Positions 58,086-64,000 of a stretch of 64,000 nucleotides of DNA are shown one piece after another; position 1 is the first letter of the stretch; every line of letters begins with the position of its first letter. The stretch lies in assembly GCA_015501055.1 (NCBI GenBank), contig JADNYV010000105.1:60766-124765 (forward strand), read 5' to 3'. The DNA is from Mucidula mucida (taxonomy: Eukaryota > Basidiomycota > Agaricomycetes > Agaricales > Physalacriaceae). The position numbers and the translations under genes are program-made. The notes below the pieces were generated by a model. The model saw only the letters and a program-made list of their open reading frames with translations. It was not told the origin of the DNA and searched no databases.

Positions 58086-59859
58086 TCAATAGTAATCGCC
58101 ATTCGCATGTAAACTGCCTTCCTCCCGGTCCTCCTCCTCCTCTTCCTCGAGAGAAAAATTGGTCAACTTGAGGTCCTGCAGCCGATTAACGTCACCCTCA
58201 GACAAACGCCAACACGACGAGTTACTGGTCAACATTGTGAAAGAAAACGCGCCGAAATCGGATGGATTTTGAGAACGCTCCGTGATTGCCCCAAAGACTA
58301 AAGAGACGAAGCGAAATTTGTGTCGTAGATGGGGATAAACATAGTAATCTTGTTCGTTGTGGGATATCCATTCAGGGGCTGCTATCAAGAGTCGCAGATT
58401 CTGCAAAGCAGGAAGCAAGGACAATATGGAGTTGTTCCTTCTGCTACCAAGGACGGTGAAGAATTTACAGAGGACCTCATCGCGCGCCGTTCCATTGGAC
58501 CACGCGACACACATGTCGAGAATCTCAAGCGTTGGAACAATGTTCATAATTTCTAGAAACTCGTCAACCAACGTGACGGTATAAGACAACGTCAGCGAGA
58601 CCAGGGAGCACCGCGACGCAGACAACATATCCGAAGTGCGCTTGAATATTACTCCACTGCTCTCGTGTGTTAAGAGCGGGCGGGTAGGCTCGCTGTTAGG
58701 GTCCTAGAGAGAAAAGGTACGCAAGGCAGGGAAGGAGAAGGCATTCAGCACGTCTGCCCGCGAGGTGATCAGATGCGTGACGCCGTCATGTTCAAGACGA
58801 CCGGAGGCGGACGCTTCTTCGTTCGAGGACTGTGCGCCAAAATCATGTGAAATGAATGCACATTGTTCGAGAAGTGGAAACTTCTCCTTTGATAGAGAAA
58901 GAGCTCCTTGCCGTGCAGCTGGCTGATAGTCGAATGTGTAGCATGAAAGTTGTCGAATTTGTTGACATGGGAGGGGAGAATATCGAGCAATCGTACAGAA
59001 TGTGCGCAGTTGGGCATCTCCAGGTGCACGCCCTCTAATAACGGGGCAGTGAAAATTGTTTGGAGCATTGGAGTGGAAGACGTTGACTCCATGTCCCCAT
59101 ATTCCGGCCCTACAAGTTTGAGGGAGCGAAGAAGAGGCAAATTTCCATCTAGACGAGGAAAGCGCTCAAGAACAAAACGGAGCAAGTCTGATACACAGAG
59201 TCTCCCATTTCGGGGACGAGGATGCGATGGTGTCCAAGACTCCAAAGAGTAAATTCCACCGGACCGGCCGATAGCGTTCATTCACAGATAGCTTCATCTG
59301 GATAGTACGAGAGCCACAGAACTTGAGCGCTTGCGAAAAAGCAATGGGATCCACGTTTTCGTCGTTCACGTTTTCGTCGGCGATATCAATGGACATGTTA
59401 CACCATAAGTTGGAACTTCCCTCGACGATGCTGGCCCACTTTCGACAGACTTCCCTTAACTTCCAGGGCCCCTCACGTAGACGGGCAACTCTGATGGGCT
59501 CATCGCCGCATGCATGAAGAAATATCTCTGAAAGGATCTCGTCGGGCAGCCGCCTGAACGTCGAAAGCGCCCCGGCGTGACGGACTGAGAGGCGATGTAA
59601 AGAATGGCGGCGCGCGCGCAACAAGTGCAGCGCGCGATCCAGAGTGTCCAATGTCCTCTGTGATGTGATGGTGTGCGAGGTCGATATGTTCCTTTGAAGA
59701 CGCGAAGGAGGTTGCCTGGAGAGATGTGGGTTCGTCGTTGTGGGCTAGGACAGTCTTAAGAGCATCGTCTATCGCGTACGACTCAATCCAGTCGTAGGAG
59801 GAACATATGTCACGCAAGAGCCTGTTATGCAAGTAGTCTTGAGCTGAAGATAGCGACAC
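58086..59859 (-). pseudogene. F-box/LRR-type protein, frameshifted
   Basis: Conserved blocks run on the reverse strand from ATG 59859 (MSLSSAQDYLHNRLL) through a helical linker typical of agaricomycete F-box proteins (LDRALHLLRARRHSLHRL). Then comes the F-box FRRLPDEILSEIFLHAC, with WKLREVCRKWASIVEGSSNLW, and the leucine-rich part (LPLLRSLKL, SLVSLTLSYTVTL, LLPALQNLRLLI, FVSLVFGAITERS). The F-box sequence itself is excellent. The frame must slip near 59655, near 59200 and between about 58830 and 58640, where a TAG or a missed intron also lies. The C-terminus has a run of glutamates (EEEEEED). It is closely related to the truncated copy at 33094-34298. Probably a young pseudogene. Sequencing errors at three places are less likely. 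Confidence 0.75.
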
Positions 59860-60063
59860 ACGTAGAAGTCCGACTTACTGCATAATGGCACGTCGCATAA
59901 ACTTCACGTTCTTCGTGTAGCCAAGCTTTTCTAAGAATGAATCAGGCCGTTGGGGTTGTGACGATCAAAGGGAATACTGTTTGATGGTTGTCAAAAAGAG
60001 GCGTTTAGTGGTCGTAGAAAGCAAACCCTTTTGTGCCTCTATTATCGTCACGTTACGCGTTTG
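59860..60063. other. Spacer between F-box pseudogene and AAA-like relic
   Basis: About 200 bases with no supported feature. Confidence 0.4.
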
Positions 60064-60830
60064 TCATTGTGTGGTCAGGTGACTCGATAGCCTGCGCCAC
60101 GAGAAAACACTTTCAGGCAAATGCCCAACGTGTGAGTACCAATTCCTGTATGTGCTCGGCAGATTGATGACCAAATCAAACGCGTCCACCGTCTGAATCA
60201 CATCATCCACAAAAGCATCGACATCTTTAACGGAGACCCTTTCTGCTGCAAGAGCGGATATCTTCGACTTGCCACTTGGTGAGGCCAAAACAGCGGTTGA
60301 CCGCATCCCACTCCGAGGAGATTTTGATGGTAGGGTTCTCGAGTATAAACCAGAGGGAAACGGAGCGCAATCCGGTTCATAAGAGAGCGGTAGAACGACA
60401 AGTACGCCTCCAATGACAGTCCCCACACGCATTGCCGCTTCGATTAGATTGACGAGGAGTATCAAGGCTCCAATGTCACAAATACTGTCCTCCGTGGTTT
60501 GATTAGAGGGGCATTCATGTTATTGAGGAGGAGTATGACTACGCGATTGCCGCGGCGTCAAGCGAGATCCTAAGAAATGAATCAGCTCTGGAACCGACGC
60601 TAAAAGCCATCTCCATAGCATCACCCAGGTGAGATCCAAATTGCGACGTCCTGAATACAAGCGGCGGTTGGTTTGATGCTGTGTTAGGTCAATAAGGTCG
60701 CGATAACGCGATAAGAAACGGAGCAATGCGCTATTGAGGCATGAAATCAGGCCCACACGGAATACTACGCTGTCGGCCGGAAGGTCGTCGAGATTGAATT
60801 GGAGAATGAGGACATTCTTCCATGACAGAC
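60064..60830 (-). pseudogene. AAA-ATPase-like relic, C-terminal half
   Basis: Related to the intact gene at 56160-57599. LILQFNLDDLPADSVVFRVG matches its LVLCLDLDTLPSEARVFQAG, LLRFLSRYRDLIDLTQHQ matches LRGFLIRYRDLLGLSQHE, and the later block ILLVNLIEAAMRVGTVIGGVLVVLPLSYEP matches its AMAHGAITGGFAVALPFSEEP region, followed by ALAAERVSVKDVDAFVDD against LAAECLAPEDVEPFVAH. The N-terminal half with the Walker A-like loop is missing and the pieces lie in different frames. A degraded paralogue. Confidence 0.7.
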
Positions 60831-60839
60831 GGCACCGTG

Positions 60840-62000
60840 GACCACATCAGGGAAACACGGTTAAGCCTTTTCCACGTGTGCGCCATATTGCTGTCCTTGG
60901 TTGACGATTCCAGATCCGAGCAGCACTCAATGCATGGATACTTTCGTGGAAGCGTGAAATGGGATCAAGACCGCCGCTGAACTACAGGCCGACCGATAAA
61001 CAGGCGGAAGATTGCGAATGTTACCGGACGCGACCCCTGCGCAATGCAATGTGATACTGTTGCCCACAAGAATTAGAGTTGACGCGTAATTGAAGGTCTC
61101 GAAGATTTGGAACACATACCACATACAAACATTGCCAAGTCAGTTAAATCCTGTAATGCCATGTTTGCCTCTGAGTTGACATACGACCGTTATCCTGAGT
61201 ATAACCATCGAGAGGATTTTAACGGGTCTAGGTACTGCTACTAGTATCAGCTACATGCAAGTTTTCGATTTTGTGGCATACCTGTGATAGAGAACCTCCG
61301 ATCCAACAGCATCTTATCATTGAATAAGCACCAGCAAGCGAAGTACAGTCCGAGTCCTCATTGTCAGGATATCGAAACAAGCGTGCAACTATGCTGGCGT
61401 TCCTAGCACTCAAGACAATACTGCTTGGCAAAAATCTCGCAAAGGTCTAGTGTCCTGGTGCTTTCTGTGAGGATGCTTCAGGATCCCTGTACACACGCTA
61501 GAATGAATTTTAACTGGAAGGACGGGATACATGACGCAGAACTTCTAGCGGCACCGAAAGACTCTGCACTGGGGAGACAGGCGGCCAAAGTGATTTCCTC
61601 TACGCGTACTCATGCCTATGTAGTACCGGCACATTGCGTCCAGTGAAGCTCTAGTGCCACTTTGCATGTCGTCTGCGTAAATAGCCGAAGATCATATCCG
61701 TCGCCAGATATCAGACAGTACACGAGCTCGAAGGGGAAGTACTAGTGCCGCGGCAACGGTTCACTTGGGAGCTCATGCATGCATGCCCTGAGTTTGACTG
61801 GAACTTGAAAAAAGGATCCACGGTGGAAGACGACAAGGACTCGGAACTCGGAACTACCTGACCTCGAGCTCTCAAGTCTTTCTATAACGTGTTGTACTCG
61901 TCGGTAGCCTGAAGGCGCGCTTGATGCTTGATGGCGGAAGGAAACTTGGCGAGTGGCTGTACATCCTTCTACTTCCGGTCGAGACACGACTTCAGTACTC
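60840..62000. repeat. Diverged fourth copy of the segment found upstream of the zinc-finger gene
   Basis: Shares ordered words with 30180-31150, 40880-41860 and 45020-46000: TTTTCCACGTGTGCGCCA, TCTCGAAGATTTGGAACACA, GAAAGACTCTGCA, GCGTACTCA, GCCGAAG/CCAAAG then GTC, and GGAAGGAAACTTGGCGAGTG. Divergence is far greater than between A, B and C. Here it lies upstream of the AAA-like relic, not of a zinc-finger gene. No coding region is recognised. Confidence 0.7.
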
Positions 62001-62056
62001 AGTCTTCGGATACATTGACGTCAAGACATCAACCTGCACATCACATTGCACCAGTT

Positions 62057-62119
62057 GCACCAGTGCACCTCGACGAGAGCGCCGCTGCTCGTCAGGATGA
62101 CTGCGTGAGTGTCATCTTG
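62057..62119. repeat. Direct repeat, first copy (63 bp, spaced exactly 100 bp)
   Basis: GCACCAGTGCACCTCGACGA and onward to GTCATCTTG. Repeated at 62157-62219 with about four mismatches. Confidence 0.85.
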
Positions 62120-62156
62120 GCTTGTTGTCTGTCTGGATGAACATGCATGGACAGTC

Positions 62157-62219
62157 GCACCAGTGCACCTCGACGAGAGCGCCGCTGCTCGTCAGGACGA
62201 CTGCGTGGGTGTCACCTTG
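62157..62219. repeat. Direct repeat, second copy
   Basis: Partner of 62057-62119. Only two copies are present, with a 37-base spacer. Confidence 0.85.
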
Positions 62220-63124
62220 CAAGTGTCAATGTCCGCCTCGACTAGGATAGCGCTCCTCGCCAGGGGTGACGGTGTTTAATGAGCCGTGTGCTGCTGGAGC
62301 GACCAGGAGTGGCCTGGGAACAACATAGGAGGCTGTTTACGGGCTGTCGCGGGCATTGACAGGGAGAATTCGGGTTTGAACCGGCGCGAGGATGTCTCTC
62401 TTGGTCTGCGGGTTCTGTTTCAGGACGAGCAAGACAGATATGCCATGTGTGTGTAGTAGACGGCCCAGTGATGAGGCACTCAATGGTGACGAAGCAACAG
62501 ATGACATGGACGCGGATGAGTACATGGCACTCTCGTTGCGGGGTTTGGGATAGTCACGTACAATGGATTTTGTTATATTTTCTGTTAATGAATCCGGCTT
62601 AATGGGATGGCTATCATGGCCTATGACCCATGTCTGTTCAGACGGTGGGTTTTTCAAGTTTTTCAAGTGCAAAAGAAAGAGAAAAAGAGGGAAGAGGGGG
62701 AGGATTAGCTACAACATCCTGCATGTATTGACCTGAAAATTTTGAGTCCATTTGTCCGCAACGCGCACAATCCATAATTCGTGTCTTGATTTCACCTTGA
62801 TTTTAAGTAACCGGTTGGCTGGGGCATCGGCTTTCAAGCCCATGTCCGTTCGGGAATAGCGTCCCAAGTCCCAGCCAATCATTTTCAAGATCTTAATCAC
62901 GATAAGATTACGCTGACCGCCGAAAGCCACATCTCGCTTGAAGCTGAATGTTAAGGCCCATGATCCATGTCTGTTCAGACCCATGTCCATACTTGGACAT
63001 GGGTCAGGCAGGCACTTACTTGTCTCCACGGACCGACTAGATTACGTAGTACGGCTTGTGTTTAGTTCACCAACCACGATCGTCAGTAATCAATCTCATC
63101 GTCGTCCACCAGTTTCATTGCTCA
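62220..63124. other. Intergenic region with repeated CCCATGTC words
   Basis: No gene is supported. The words CCCATGTCTGTTCAGAC (near 62629 and, as ATCCATGTCTGTTCAGAC, near 62963) and CCCATGTCCGTTCGG (near 62839) recur, and a perfect palindrome follows at 62978-63005. Together they suggest the terminal region of a transposable element. Confidence 0.4.
62978..63005. repeat. Perfect inverted repeat, 11-base arms, 6-base loop
   Basis: GACCCATGTCC, loop ATACTT, GGACATGGGTC. It could form a stable hairpin. It lies 120 bases upstream of the right-edge gene. Confidence 0.8.
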
Positions 63125-64000
63125 ATGGATCGTGAAGACGTCCCCGAGGGGCAAAAAAAGATTAAAGGATGGTCGGCTTTGTGAGCGCGGCCTATGGCGG
63201 CAGGCGTGACGGTGCCGGACGACCACCCAAGACCTCGGCGGCCTCAATCGAGTCGATATCCCAGCAGTTGGCCTTGTCAACGCATCCCACTCCCACTACA
63301 ACTCGTAACGCTGCTGCTGCATCATCCCAGTTATCATCCCATCAATTGCAATGGCCAGCAACTTTCTTCTTACCCCACAAAACCCAATCCAAGCTGTTCC
63401 TGGCGCGTCAAACACAGCAGGCGGTCACACTGCGTCTCAAGGCAATGCGGATCTTGGTCAAAATGACGCGTCTCGCATGCGTAGCGAGTCCCGTATGTGT
63501 TATCTTCTATTGCTTTGCTTAATTATTTATGTCATCTCAGATTCTACTGCTCAGGGCACGGTGCCAGGCGTCCTCTCTCAACAAGCACTCCATCGTCTCC
63601 CCTCAGAGCTCGCATTTGTTGGGAAAATGATGTACATGGGGACATTGGCGTCTGGTCTTGACAAGATTGACAATAGTTTAGTTGACGAGCTTATACCCAA
63701 CAGACACTCAGACGACAATAACACGGAGACATCAGAGGAATCAGAGGCGACTGAGGCGTTCAATCGTCAATACCTTCAGACAGTCAAGTGACGTCTTCTG
63801 AAGGAGATTAAGAAGCATGGAAAACCCGACTGCTATACACACGGCCAGTTAGTGGATCGTCCCGTTGATCCTGTATTTGCTCTCATGGAAGCTTCCACGA
63901 CCAACTTTGGCCCCAACACGCTGTATCATCGTGATGTGTTTGTGTGGCTCCCGGATCTGCTCACAGGATACCGCAACAAGTTCAAATGTCACTGCGGCAA
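63125..64000 (+). pseudogene. Repeat-associated protein gene (DUF6729-like, tentative), cut by the right edge
   Basis: An ATG at 63125 opens MDREDVPEGQKKIKGW, then the frame slips near 63180 to reach VSAAYGGRRDGAGRPPK, a basic segment like an AT-hook. Another frame (63351 onward) gives a Gln/Ser-rich linker, a clean intron (63494-63539) and LHRLPSELAFVGKMMYMGTL, an acidic stretch, then TGA at 63789. Beyond it the same frame stays open to the edge with RLLKEIKKHGKPD and GPNTLYHRDVFVWLPDLL, then YRNKFKCHCG, which resembles the start of the DUF6729 domain found in repeated agaricomycete genes. The TGA is followed by CGT, and CGA is the likely ancestral codon. The family call is tentative. Confidence 0.45.

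Noticed and set aside
62057..62219. CRISPR-like array
   Set aside because: Only two repeats of 63 bases, in a eukaryotic context, with no associated genes.

Overview
The window looks like a stretch of nuclear genome from a basidiomycete, most likely a mushroom-forming agaricomycete. Genes carry several introns of about 50 bases with GT-AG ends. The gene content is typical of that group: F-box proteins with diverse C-termini, a FunK1 fungal-type kinase, DUF6532 and DUF6535 proteins, a microsomal P450, AAA-ATPase-like proteins, and basidiomycete Ty3/gypsy, hAT and Tc1/mariner elements. I cannot name the species.

Layout. (1) 1-11.4 kb is a gene-bearing flank: an F-box gene cut by the left edge, an intact F-box gene, an intact seven-exon Golgi pH regulator (GPHR) gene, an unrecognised gene, a decayed FunK1 kinase and a DUF6532 gene whose 5' part is cut off by a retrotransposon. 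(2) 11.4-24.1 kb is a transposon nest: a 6.5 kb Ty3/gypsy chromovirus with two LTRs, a hAT transposase relic, and a 3.1 kb Tc1/mariner element with perfect TA target duplication sitting inside a third, truncated LTR of the same family. (3) 24.1-43.5 kb is a segmental duplication of about 8.8 kb (copy A 24.08-32.86 kb, copy B 34.78-43.53 kb). Each copy carries a P450, a zinc-finger-like gene and an unrecognised low-complexity gene. Between the copies lie an F-box relic and a 1 kb inverted-repeat element. (4) The right end of copy B was duplicated again as a 4,137 bp tandem repeat (40,780-44,916 and 44,917-49,053). The two units differ almost only in homopolymer length. (5) 49.05-55.3 kb is AT-rich and almost free of CpG. 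It contains the mutated relic of a DUF6535 membrane protein gene with a recognisable intron. (6) 55.3-64 kb returns to normal composition: an intact AAA-ATPase-like gene, an F-box pseudogene, an AAA-ATPase-like relic, a diverged fourth copy of the segment found in front of the zinc-finger gene, and at the right edge a repeat-associated gene with a premature stop.

Function. Only three genes look clearly intact and complete: the F-box gene at 1,028, GPHR at 3,001 and the AAA-ATPase-like gene at 56,160. Most of the rest is multigene-family DNA at different stages of decay, so the window is best read as a record of duplication, transposition and CpG mutation rather than as a pathway. I found no tRNA, rRNA, CRISPR array or complete biosynthetic cluster. 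Exon limits were worked out by hand from splice signals and frame continuity. Family names come from motif recognition, not from database searches.
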